Shown here: positions 14,992-20,708 of the stretch, piece after piece
Numbering within the stretch: position 1 is the stretch's first letter
Layout: each line of letters begins with the position of its first letter
Virus record (IMG/VR): IMGVR_UViG_3300037264_002744
Location: 1-20,851 of that record
Source: a virus
Length of the DNA stretch: 20,851 nt
Reading direction: 5' to 3' (one strand)
The notes under the pieces: model-generated
The model's database searches: none
What the model saw: only the letters and a program-made list of their open reading frames with translations
Told to the model about the DNA's origin: nothing
Position numbers and translations under genes: made by a program

Positions 14992-15365
14992 CGCGCCGCC
15001 CTCCCGTTCACCACGACCCGCCGCTCGAAGGCTTCGGTGGACTCGGACGGGCAGGGCTGGCCGATGGCCCACGGGATCGGCGTTCGCAACCACCTAATCC
15101 ACGACGCTATCGCCGCCGCCGTGACAGACGATGGCGGCCAGTGCAATCGGTTTCCTTGCAGATCCCGCGGGTGAGCGGTCGGGTCGAGAGTTTCCCTCGG
15201 CCACGGAGGGAACTGGCCCATCGTGACGCGGCCGCGATCGACGACCACGACAAGATTCCCGGGCCACAACTCCTCGCCGGCCCGCATCCAGACCGTCGCG
15301 CTCGACAGCCCCCTCCCCTTTGACGGCTTCGGGAACCACGCACCGCGTCGGCCCTTCCGCTTCAC
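14988..15365 (-). CDS. hypothetical protein
   Basis: A 125-residue basic protein. GTG 15365 overlaps the preceding TGA (GTGA), with GGAGCGGG just upstream. It starts VKRKGRRGAWFPKPSKGRG, then has VWMRAGEELWPGNLVVVVDR, a short strand-rich part, and a Trp-rich segment (SWIRWLRTPIPWA). There is no clear membrane helix or catalytic motif. Its role is unknown; the junctions and SD argue that it is real. Confidence 0.58.
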   Translation of the reverse strand: MKRKGRRGAWFPKPSKGRGLSSATVWMRAGEELWPGNLVVVVDRGRVTMGQFPPWPRETLDPTAHPRDLQGNRLHWPPSSVTAAAIASWIRWLRTPIPWAIGQPCPSESTEAFERRVVVNGRAAR

Positions 15366-15598
15366 TTGGCCCGCTCCGCGAGCATCGCGTCGGCGAAGGC
15401 GTAGGCGTGACCGGAAGCCCACTTGTGGCATTCGATTCCACCTCCCCACTCTTTCTGCGCGGCCATTCCCGCGAGCGCCTTCCCCGCGAACCAGTCGCGG
15501 AGCGTCATGCCGGGTTCGGCAGGCGCGAGAAGTTCGCCATTCGCCCCGCGCACGATGTACGGAAACGCCGGTCCTCCGTCATTACGAGTCTCGCCCAT
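15362..15598 (-). CDS. small phage protein of the 'GGPAFP...MTLRDWFAG' type
   Basis: A 78-residue protein. ATG 15598 overlaps the preceding TGA (TGATG), with GGGGAGGGG 3-4 nt upstream; a TTG directly before it is an alternative start. The sequence has NDGGPAFPYIVRG and GMTLRDWFAGKALAGMAA, a pattern I know from many small phage and prophage proteins of unknown function. It is cytoplasmic, with no membrane segment. The function has not been worked out as far as I know. Confidence 0.72.
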   Translation of the reverse strand: MGETRNDGGPAFPYIVRGANGELLAPAEPGMTLRDWFAGKALAGMAAQKEWGGGIECHKWASGHAYAFADAMLAERAK

Positions 15599-15774
15599 CA
15601 ACCCCTCCCCCGCCTGCGCGGTTTCGTTTCATGTGAAACGCTCGGACCCACTTCCTCGATCAGGTCGAACCTCACGACCGGCCTCCGCTTCCAGCGGTGC
15701 GGCGCCGCGATCCGGCACAGCCACGCCATCCACCACTCCTGCCATTCGCGGTTGCGCGTGATGGTCAGTTTCAT
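15598..15774 (-). CDS. small Trp-rich basic hypothetical protein
   Basis: A 58-residue protein. ATG 15774 overlaps the preceding TGA (ATGA). It starts MKLTITRNREWQEWWMAWLC, then has basic residues (PHRWKRRPVVRFD), and ends in an Arg-rich tail (KPRRRGRG). The codons for VSHET form the parS-like palindrome at 15625-15640. The longer frame upstream is shadow sequence. Unknown function. Confidence 0.58.
   Translation of the reverse strand: MKLTITRNREWQEWWMAWLCRIAAPHRWKRRPVVRFDLIEEVGPSVSHETKPRRRGRG
15625..15640. promoter_or_regulatory. parS-like palindrome
   Basis: CGTTTCATGTGAAACG has perfect 7-base arms around a TG centre. The core GTTTCATGTGAAAC differs at one base from GTTTCACGTGAAAC, the core of bacterial chromosomal parS sites bound by ParB. 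It lies inside a coding gene, and no parA or parB is seen in the window. Binding by a host or phage ParB is inference. Confidence 0.35.
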
Positions 15775-16010
15775 GCCGTCCGCCTCTGCGTCAGCATCCA
15801 CTCGGCCGCCGACCGCGCCGCCTTCATGGTCGTCTCTCGAATCCGCAGCGGGCCCAGCGTCACGAGAAACCGGCGATCCGGAAGCTGCTTGCTCATCTTC
15901 TCGCCGCGGCCCCTCGAACAACGCGCCGGCAGGTTCATGTTCTCGCGCCGGTCGATCGTCAGGCCTGCGTCGCCGAGCCACGCATAAGCACCGATCCGGA
16001 CCCACTTCAT
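15771..16010 (-). CDS. small hypothetical protein
   Basis: A 79-residue basic protein. ATG 16010 overlaps the TGA of the 40-residue gene upstream (ATGA), and its own TGA overlaps the next ATG. It starts MKWVRIGAYAWLGDAGLTID and contains LPDRRFLVTLGPLRIRETTM and a C-terminal helix (KAARSAAEWMLTQRRTA). No motif is recognised; it may be a small DNA- or RNA-binding protein, but this is a guess. Confidence 0.6.
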   Translation of the reverse strand: MKWVRIGAYAWLGDAGLTIDRRENMNLPARCSRGRGEKMSKQLPDRRFLVTLGPLRIRETTMKAARSAAEWMLTQRRTA

Positions 16011-16129
16011 GCCCGGTCCGCCCGCAGGTAGGCCTCATGGACGCGCTCGATGTAGGCGTCGAGGCAATACCTGCACCACAAGCGAGACCACTCTTCGAAC
16101 GAATGCTGCCATCCGCATCCAACGATCAC
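16007..16129 (-). CDS. 40-residue Cys/Trp-rich micro-protein
   Basis: GTG 16129 overlaps the preceding TGA (GTGA, 16129-16126), and TGA 16009-16007 overlaps the next ATG (ATGA). It begins MIVGCGWQHSFEEWSRLWCR and has Cys5, Cys19 and Cys22 (CxxC: WCRYC) plus His9, a possible small zinc site. It fills exactly the space between two genes whose stop and start codons it shares, which is strong evidence for a real gene in a region of coupled genes. Confidence 0.6.
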   Translation of the reverse strand: MIVGCGWQHSFEEWSRLWCRYCLDAYIERVHEAYLRADRA

Positions 16130-16776
16130 GGCGACACCGCCTGCTTTTGCGCGAGTGCGCGTCTGGCATCGGCGTCCTTCACGGTCCAGAACGCGAACAG
16201 TTGCGCGTCCGATCGCGGGAGTTCGCCCCGTGCGTGGTAGAGCTTCCAGACGGCCAGCGCAATCTGTCGGCGAGGCGGTGGGCCGGACGGCGGGACGGTC
16301 TGGCCGTTAGAAGTTCCGTTCGAGGGATGCAAAGCAGTAGGTGTTGATCTTTCTTCTTTCTCACTTCTCAGGTCTAGGTCTAAGTCTACAGTCTCACTTC
16401 TCGCATTCATCTTGGATTCATCTTGATTAGCTCTCGATTCCGGCTTGACTAACGCCTTCCGGCCCGCGCCCGTCCGCTTCCCGCCCCACAACGCATCGGT
16501 CTGGTAGAGGCTCCAATTCGGCACCATGACGCCGCTGCGGATTCGTTTGAGCAGCGCCTTGCGAACCAGCACGCGGATTCCGTCCGGTCGCGCATCTCGC
16601 CCACGCAGACACGCCGCCGCGATGATGGCCCAGTCGGGCAGATGGATCTCTCCCTCGGCCTCTCCCTCGTCGGCCAGTTTGAGGCACGTCAGCCACAACC
16701 ATCGCTGCGCGGCCGTCAGATCGAGCAGCGCCCGATCCTGCCACGCCTCGCGCCACAGCTTAAACCATGGCTTCAC
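16126..16776 (-). CDS. replisome organiser-like winged-helix protein
   Basis: A 216-residue protein starting at GTG 16776, overlapping the HNH stop (GTGA). The N-terminus (MKPWFKLWREAWQDRALLDL; LTAAQRWLWLTCLKLADEGE; IRVLVRKALLKRIRSGVMVP) matches the general layout of phage replisome-organiser N-domains: 'W-F-k-L', a helical segment where target size is read, and a winged helix. Residues 105-175 are a low-complexity, Ser/Thr/Pro-rich linker, and a C-terminal helical domain follows (QIALAVWKLYHARGELPRSD). Such proteins start phage DNA replication by recruiting helicase. It gives no clear DnaD or helicase-loader signature, so the role is inferred. Confidence 0.6.
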   Translation of the reverse strand: MKPWFKLWREAWQDRALLDLTAAQRWLWLTCLKLADEGEAEGEIHLPDWAIIAAACLRGRDARPDGIRVLVRKALLKRIRSGVMVPNWSLYQTDALWGGKRTGAGRKALVKPESRANQDESKMNARSETVDLDLDLRSEKEERSTPTALHPSNGTSNGQTVPPSGPPPRRQIALAVWKLYHARGELPRSDAQLFAFWTVKDADARRALAQKQAVSP

Positions 16777-17381
16777 GGCCAGGATTTCCTGTCGCGGATG
16801 TTGGCGACAGCAGAGATAGACAGTCCGTGTTTACGACCGAGACTCGACAGCGATACGCCCGAAAGCAAACTATGCCGGATCGACAGAACTTGACGAAGCG
16901 TCACCTTGTGCGCGGGGTGATGTTCTCCGGTGATGTTGCGCCAAGGTCGACCACCTCGAGCCCTGCCTTTCAGTACCTTGTCCGTGTTGTTCTCTCGAAC
17001 GGTTCCGAGACGAAGATGGTCTGGCCTCACACACATCCGATTGTCGCAGTAGTGGATCACGCAGAGGCCGTGGGGAATCGAACCGTTGGTCAGAACCCAC
17101 GATACGCGATGCGCGAGTGCCGTGACTCCCGGCATTCCCATCACGGATCTTCCGCGAGGACCGAGACCAACAACACCGTATCCGCGAGTCGGTGATGTCG
17201 ATCGCTGCCATTCCCAACACGTCGGACCCGCTCGAACGTGAGACCAAAATCTCCGCGCGAACGCACAAGTGGCCCCCGGACCGGCATCGGTTGTCGAGAC
17301 TCGATGGGATCCTTCGTCAGCGACTTTCGGCGCCGACTCGTTTCCGATAGCACCGGGGGCCACTTCTGAATTCGGTTCCAT
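16773..17381 (-). CDS. free-standing HNH homing endonuclease with C-terminal HTH
   Basis: A 202-residue protein. ATG 17381 is 19 nt after the stop of the gene upstream and has no clear SD. After a variable N-terminus, TCWEWQRS (54-61) and LAHRVSWVL lead to GLCVIHYCDNRMCVRPDHLR with His110, Asn114, Cys117 and His122, the HNH pattern of phage homing genes. Residues about 160-200 (VLSIRHSLLSGVSLSSLGRK; HGLSISAVANI) form a helix-turn-helix like the DNA-binding modules at homing nuclease C-termini. It breaks the otherwise regular overlap chain, which suggests insertion. Confidence 0.82.
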   Translation of the reverse strand: MEPNSEVAPGAIGNESAPKVADEGSHRVSTTDAGPGATCAFARRFWSHVRAGPTCWEWQRSTSPTRGYGVVGLGPRGRSVMGMPGVTALAHRVSWVLTNGSIPHGLCVIHYCDNRMCVRPDHLRLGTVRENNTDKVLKGRARGGRPWRNITGEHHPAHKVTLRQVLSIRHSLLSGVSLSSLGRKHGLSISAVANIRDRKSWP

Positions 17382-17400
17382 GAGTCTCGACACGCGATCC

Positions 17401-17769
17401 CTACGCCGACAGCCCGTGCAAGTCCATCGGCAAATCGACCTGCGCGGCCGGCCGGGTCTGGCTCCGCATCGCCTGCGCGGTCGAGCGGAGCGCCGCAATC
17501 CGCACGTGCAGCGCCCGCGCCTTCGCCTCCAGTTCCGCCGCCGCTTTCTCGATCACGGCCGGATCGTCCGCCCACGAGTAGCCGCGCACGAACGACGACA
17601 CGATCGGATCGCCCGTCCGGATCATCTCGACGACGCCGGCCCGGAAGGCGTTGTCGGGGATCCCGAGTTGCTCGACGATCTTGTCTCGCTTCACCCACGC
17701 GCCACGGTAGGAGCGCAGCAGCAGCCGGATCCGCTGCTTCGTCTCGAACGGGAGTTCGAGGGGTTTCAC
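17401..17769 (-). CDS. winged-helix DNA-binding protein
   Basis: A 122-residue protein. GTG 17769 overlaps the preceding TGA (GTGA); GTG 17775 is an alternative start. Residues about 10-60 (KQRIRLLLRSYRGAWVKRDK; IVEQLGIPDNAFRAGVVEMI; TGDPIVSSFVRGYSW) fit a winged helix with a typical 'lG-s-d-x-x-v-R-x-x-i-x-x-l-r-x-G-x-p-I' core and wing. A helical coiled-coil segment follows (VIEKAAAELEAKARALHVRI). Small phage proteins of this plan act as regulators or replication accessory factors. Confidence 0.68.
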   Translation of the reverse strand: MKPLELPFETKQRIRLLLRSYRGAWVKRDKIVEQLGIPDNAFRAGVVEMIRTGDPIVSSFVRGYSWADDPAVIEKAAAELEAKARALHVRIAALRSTAQAMRSQTRPAAQVDLPMDLHGLSA

Positions 17770-17993
17770 CGACACCCCGCGAGGCTCGAGACGGCCGCCC
17801 GCATCGCGGCGGTCTTGGTGCGGTACGATTTCGCGGACGGCTGTCGCCCACGCGGGCTGTACCAGCGCCATTCGTGCGGGAGACCCGGAAAGACCAAGAA
17901 TCCATTCCACCACCACGCCGCGCCCCGCTTGATCCACTCTCGGCCCATGTAGCGGAACGTGACCGGCTGGACCGGAACCTTCGCTGGCCTCAC
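17766..17993 (-). CDS. small aromatic-rich hypothetical protein
   Basis: A 75-residue protein. GTG 17993 has a very good SD (GAGGAGGT, 4-6 nt spacing) inside the end of the preceding gene, whose stop is 17997-17995. It starts MRPAKVPVQPVTFRYMGREW and contains a Trp-rich run (RGAAWWWNGFLVF) and a C-terminal helix with Lys/Arg. There is no membrane segment long enough to count. Unknown function. Confidence 0.66.
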   Translation of the reverse strand: MRPAKVPVQPVTFRYMGREWIKRGAAWWWNGFLVFPGLPHEWRWYSPRGRQPSAKSYRTKTAAMRAAVSSLAGCR

Positions 17994-17994
17994 C

Positions 17995-18267
17995 CTACCT
18001 CCTCACGGGTACGGGGGAGCCGCCCGTCTCTCTGAACTCGCACTCCGACTCGACCAGCACCGGTTTCCCGCACTTCGGGCAGCCGCCCGTGCTGTTGTCC
18101 GACCACCACAGGCCGCCCGGAGGGATCGAGTCGTCCCACTCGACCGCCGACCACCCGCCGCACTCTGGGCAGCGGGCCTCACGTCGGTGCGGGGCGGCTC
18201 CGAACGCCTCGGCCTCTTGCTGATCTGTGATTCGGCAAGCGTTCACTTTCCGTTCTTCGCTTCCCAT
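17995..18267 (-). CDS. small zinc-ribbon protein
   Basis: A 90-residue protein. Cys33/Cys36 (CPECGG) and Cys63/Cys66 (CPKCGK) form a zinc ribbon with Trp-rich residues between (WSAVEWDDSIPPGGLWWSD). Start: ATG 18267 has no SD; GTG 18246 overlaps the TGA of the preceding gene (GTGA) and would give 83 residues, starting VNACRITDQ. The latter fits the overlap pattern of this operon. It is probably a nucleic-acid- or protein-binding accessory protein. Confidence 0.65.
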   Translation of the reverse strand: MGSEERKVNACRITDQQEAEAFGAAPHRREARCPECGGWSAVEWDDSIPPGGLWWSDNSTGGCPKCGKPVLVESECEFRETGGSPVPVRR

Positions 18268-18425
18268 TCGCGCTCATCTGCGGCTTCCCGATCTTGCCGT
18301 GTGTTGTCCATGCACACCGCCTCGTTCTCGCACTTTTCCTCGTGGACGCACTCCTCCCACTCGCGCAATTCTGGAGGATCGATTGGTAGGTCGGGCACGT
18401 CGCGTTGAGGGCGAAGGCGGCTCAT
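18243..18425 (-). CDS. small acidic Cys-containing protein
   Basis: A 60-residue protein. ATG 18425 overlaps the TGA of the preceding gene (ATGA), with an AAGGA 6-8 nt upstream. It starts MSRLRPQRDVPDLPIDPPEL, and residues 24-45 are acidic with Cys26, Cys32 and Cys38; the end is rich in Glu, Arg and Asp. Unknown. Its first codons overlap copy 1 of the 35-nt repeat. Confidence 0.55.
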   Translation of the reverse strand: MSRLRPQRDVPDLPIDPPELREWEECVHEEKCENEAVCMDNTRQDREAADEREWEAKNGK

Positions 18426-18450
18426 CCTCGTTCCTTCGGGGTGGGGCCGC
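18416..18450. repeat. 35-nt direct repeat, copy 1 (pair at 18634-18668)
   Basis: It matches 18634-18668 with a single mismatch (T for C at 18435). Both copies span the junction where a small gene ends and the next starts (tail coding for GPTP(K/E)ERG, SD, ATG, then MSR). The offset is 218 nt. Confidence 0.85.
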
Positions 18451-18643
18451 TTGCACGAGTGCTGTCGCACGTCCGCACTCCGCTACCGCACGGCCGACAG
18501 ACGTAGGCACCGCACAAGCGGCACCGATTACCGACGCACCGAAGGATTCGGTTCGCGCACCCTCTCGACGCGCACCGGACGAGCCTGGGGCGTCCCATCA
18601 CTCCCCTCCCTTCGGAGGTCTTCCCGGTAGCTGGGCGGCTCAT
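18422..18643 (-). CDS. Cys-rich small protein
   Basis: A 73-residue protein with eight Cys (24, 29, 36, 41, 44, 49, 52, 59), as in NRCRLCGAYVCRPCGSG, likely two zinc sites. ATG 18643 overlaps the preceding TGA (ATGA) and has GGAGGAACGAGG upstream. An internal ATG at 18598 (MGRPRLVRC) has an even better SD (GGGAGGGG) and would give 58 residues, starting near the Cys-rich part. Which start is used is undecided. Confidence 0.6.
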   Translation of the reverse strand: MSRPATGKTSEGRGVMGRPRLVRCASRGCANRILRCVGNRCRLCGAYVCRPCGSGVRTCDSTRASGPTPKERG

Positions 18644-18668
18644 CCTCGTTCCTCCGGGGTGGGGCCGC
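18634..18668. repeat. 35-nt direct repeat, copy 2
   Basis: Pair of 18416-18450 (one mismatch). It holds the end of the gene at 18640-18879 and the SD and ATG of the gene at 18422-18643. Confidence 0.85.
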
Positions 18669-18879
18669 CTGCTTTCAATCTGCGCTCGAGAACACGGAAC
18701 ATTCTCGCCAGCGCCGCAACCCCAACCTGTTCCGGCCACTTTCGCTCCGAGGTAGTTGTCGCCTCGCAGTAGGCGCAGAGGTCGTGGTCACCGGCGTCTG
18801 GCGGATGCGTGCCAGTGAATCGCGTGACCGGCCCCTCGTAGTTGCAGCATTCGCAGTAACCTCTCTTGATTCGTCGCAT
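18640..18879 (-). CDS. small zinc-ribbon-like protein
   Basis: A 79-residue protein. ATG 18879 overlaps the preceding TGA (TGATG). Cys9, Cys11/Cys12 (GYCECCNYEG) and Cys35/Cys38 (DLCAYCEAT) suggest one zinc site. A helix follows (VGVAALARMFRVLERRL), and the C-terminus GGPTPEERG is nearly identical to SGPTPKERG of the gene at 18422-18643. Unknown function. Confidence 0.6.
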   Translation of the reverse strand: MRRIKRGYCECCNYEGPVTRFTGTHPPDAGDHDLCAYCEATTTSERKWPEQVGVAALARMFRVLERRLKAGGPTPEERG

Positions 18880-19097
18880 CACTGGCGGCTCTCCGAAGAC
18901 TTGGTGGTGCCGAATCGCCAAGATGGGTGCTTCCCGCAGGTGCATGGGTCGCACGTCGGGCACACGTCGTACCCGTGCGGACACTCGATGGCGGCCGCGC
19001 TGTCTCTGGCGAACTTGAACTTGCACCGTCGCGCCTGTCGCAGCGAACGCGGTTGCCGACTTCGGTTCGCATCGTATCGGAGTCGAAACTCGCTCAC
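18879..19097 (-). CDS. Cys-rich small phage protein
   Basis: A 72-residue protein. GTG 19097 overlaps the preceding TGA (GTGA), with GGGAG 7 nt upstream. Residues 39-54 (CPHGYDVCPTCDPCTC) give a dense Cys/His cluster, a motif I have seen in small phage proteins of unknown role. The N-terminus is basic (RSRQPRSLRQARRCKFKFAR). It probably binds zinc. Confidence 0.62.
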   Translation of the reverse strand: MSEFRLRYDANRSRQPRSLRQARRCKFKFARDSAAAIECPHGYDVCPTCDPCTCGKHPSWRFGTTKSSESRQ

Positions 19098-19510
19098 CGG
19101 CAACTCCCGTCACAGGGGGGCGTTGAAATCCCTAACAGCGAACACCGGCAAGGCTCCATCGAGGCGGCTCCACCTGGCGACAGGACGGATGAGAGATTGG
19201 CGAGCGCCGATCTAAGAGCCTCTCGTTCCGCCCATCCCTCTTCACCTTCGACAGCATCGAACTCGCCAGCCGCCATCAGATCAAGTTCTACCGAGATTGC
19301 CTTCGTCGCCTCCCGAAGCGCCTCGTCTCTCGCGTCGTAGGTGTTGACGGCGTGGAGCGTCAGCAGGATGTTGTCGGCCTCGAACGCCGCCTCCGCCGCT
19401 CGCTTGACGCCTTCCTCCGTAGCCGACAGGCGCGTTCCGACGACGGCCACCGCCACCATTTCCCACGGCCTCTTGGTCGCGTTCGGGAACAGCTTTGTCG
19501 ATTCGCTCAT
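19094..19510 (-). CDS. nested in-frame start within the two-domain gene
   Basis: ATG 19510 (MSESTKLFPNATKRPW) is preceded by GGAGG (19522-19518) with a 7-nt spacer. It yields a 138-residue protein with just the second domain. No stop separates the two domains. Either a stop was lost and both forms are made, or the gene is truly fused. Confidence 0.45.
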   Translation of the reverse strand: MSESTKLFPNATKRPWEMVAVAVVGTRLSATEEGVKRAAEAAFEADNILLTLHAVNTYDARDEALREATKAISVELDLMAAGEFDAVEGEEGWAEREALRSALANLSSVLSPGGAASMEPCRCSLLGISTPPCDGSCR

Positions 19511-19852
19511 GGCGTTTCCTCCGTTGGGGTGGGTTCCTTCGCCGCCTTGGGGGTCGCCGCGTGCCGTGCGGTAGGCGTCGTATGCAGCGACGGTTTCGTC
19601 GTTTGGCGCTCCACGGATGAACGAACTTGCCATCGCATCCGCAGCCGCGAGTAGGGCCGCTGGGTCGGGGATCCCGCGAAGGGCGTTGACACACGCCATC
19701 ACGCGGGCGCGAAACTCCGCATCGCTCGCTGGTCTGTACGGCAACTCAATCCAGATTCGTCCGGGCGTTCCGGGCGCTTCGAGGTACAGCAAGCCGCCGT
19801 CTCCGCTCTCGCACCACGGCTCGCCCCAGTCCTTCGGCTTCTCGTTGCTCAT
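19094..19852 (-). CDS. two-domain hypothetical protein, likely fusion of two small phage proteins
   Basis: A 252-residue protein. ATG 19852 has AAAAGGAG (about 8 nt spacing) and overlaps the preceding TGA (ATGA). The first part (1-112) starts MSNEKPKDWGEPWCESGDGG and has FRARVMACVNALRGIPDPAA, typical of one class of small phage proteins. The second part (115-230) starts MSESTKLFPNATKRPWEMVA and has AFEADNILLTLHAVNTYDAR, another such class. Each is normally a separate protein. Met115 has its own strong SD (see the nested entry). The C-terminus is Cys-rich (CRCSLLGISTPPCDGSC). Function unknown. Confidence 0.65.
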   Translation of the reverse strand: MSNEKPKDWGEPWCESGDGGLLYLEAPGTPGRIWIELPYRPASDAEFRARVMACVNALRGIPDPAALLAAADAMASSFIRGAPNDETVAAYDAYRTARGDPQGGEGTHPNGGNAMSESTKLFPNATKRPWEMVAVAVVGTRLSATEEGVKRAAEAAFEADNILLTLHAVNTYDARDEALREATKAISVELDLMAAGEFDAVEGEEGWAEREALRSALANLSSVLSPGGAASMEPCRCSLLGISTPPCDGSCR

Positions 19853-20073
19853 GTCTTTGGCTCCTTTTTGCCGCCCGAAAGGACGGATTCGATCTTGGCG
19901 AGGGCGGCCCAAACTTTCCGCCGATGAGTTTCGATGGCTTCTGCCGAGGTTGCTACGACCAGCAGGGCAAAGCTCATCGCGGCTTGCTTGTGCGCCTCGC
20001 GCAGCCGTTCGATCTCCGCGTCCAGCGCCCGAATCTCTCTAGCCTGACGCTCTATCGTCTCCACGTCGCTCAT
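19849..20073 (-). CDS. small coiled-coil protein
   Basis: A 74-residue protein. ATG 20073 overlaps the preceding TGA (ATGA) and has GGGGAGGT with 7-nt spacing. Residues 1-35 (VETIERQAREIRALDAEIER) have a clear heptad pattern, and a second helix follows (MSFALLVVATSAEAIETHRR). The second helix is hydrophobic but too short and mixed to call a membrane segment. Unknown function. Confidence 0.65.
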   Translation of the reverse strand: MSDVETIERQAREIRALDAEIERLREAHKQAAMSFALLVVATSAEAIETHRRKVWAALAKIESVLSGGKKEPKT

Positions 20074-20708
20074 CGCCTTACCTCCCCGCCTGCGGGCGGC
20101 TCCGTCTTCCCTCGGCTGCCGCAATCGGGACACGGAACGACGAGTCCGCGACAAGAGGTCAGGTCCTCTATTACGGTCGGCATTTCCTCGAGTACGGCAT
20201 TGCAATCGCAATGCGCCATGATCGTTCGTGTTCCGCCACACAACGCACACGTCTTCGCGGTCGCATCTGCACTCGCGGGCGGCTCCGTCTTCCCTCGGGA
20301 GCGGATTGCCTCCCGCGCTTGTTCCAGCCACAACGGAGATTCCTGACCCGGCAGCCTGTCCAGCACGACCTTCCGGTAAATTTTGTCCGCCGCCCGTGCC
20401 TCTTCGATCTTCGATTCTAGATGGTGCCTCGCTTCGTTCAGACCATCGGCCAGCGGGTGGTGCGCTTGGGCCAGCGTGAGATTTGCGGCCGCAAGGCTGA
20501 CCGCTCCAATCGCCGCTGCCAGTTCCTCGGCCTCGATGATTGCCTTGCGCGTCAGTTCCCTCTCTCGTTCGACGGCTTCGGTGATGGCCGCCCCTATGGC
20601 TTCAACCAGCATCGACTCGCTCAAGAGTTCGTCGCCGAACGCACCACGGGTCCAACAACTAACAACGACTTTCTGTGCCGTCTCTCTGACCTCCGGTGTC
20701 GGGGTCAT
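20070..20708 (-). CDS. helical protein with C-terminal zinc ribbon
   Basis: A 212-residue protein. ATG 20708 overlaps the preceding TGA (ATGA), with GAGG 8 nt upstream. Residues 1-135 are helical (SMLVEAIGAAITEAVERERE; ELAAAIGAVSLAAANLTLAQ). The C-terminal part has Cys154/157/167/169/186/193/196 (TCALCGGTRT; PCPDCG). SRGKTEPPA occurs twice, around the zinc site, encoded by 24-nt perfect repeats. The repeat suggests that the zinc segment was inserted or duplicated. Unknown function. Confidence 0.64.
   Translation of the reverse strand: MTPTPEVRETAQKVVVSCWTRGAFGDELLSESMLVEAIGAAITEAVERERELTRKAIIEAEELAAAIGAVSLAAANLTLAQAHHPLADGLNEARHHLESKIEEARAADKIYRKVVLDRLPGQESPLWLEQAREAIRSRGKTEPPASADATAKTCALCGGTRTIMAHCDCNAVLEEMPTVIEDLTSCRGLVVPCPDCGSRGKTEPPAGGEVRR
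20092..20115. repeat. 24-nt perfect direct repeat, copy 1
   Basis: Identical to 20275-20298. Both lie in one gene and encode SRGKTEPPA before and after the zinc-ribbon segment; the offset of 183 nt is a multiple of three. Confidence 0.85.
20275..20298. repeat. 24-nt perfect direct repeat, copy 2
   Basis: Pair of 20092-20115. Recombination between the copies would remove 61 codons containing the zinc ribbon without shifting the frame. Confidence 0.85.

Noticed and set aside
19094-19170. Possible extra mini-gene MEPCRCSLLGISTPPCDGSC at the end of the two-domain gene
   Set aside because: It is in frame with the longer gene, and the only start evidence is a weak GGAG; treated as its Cys-rich tail.
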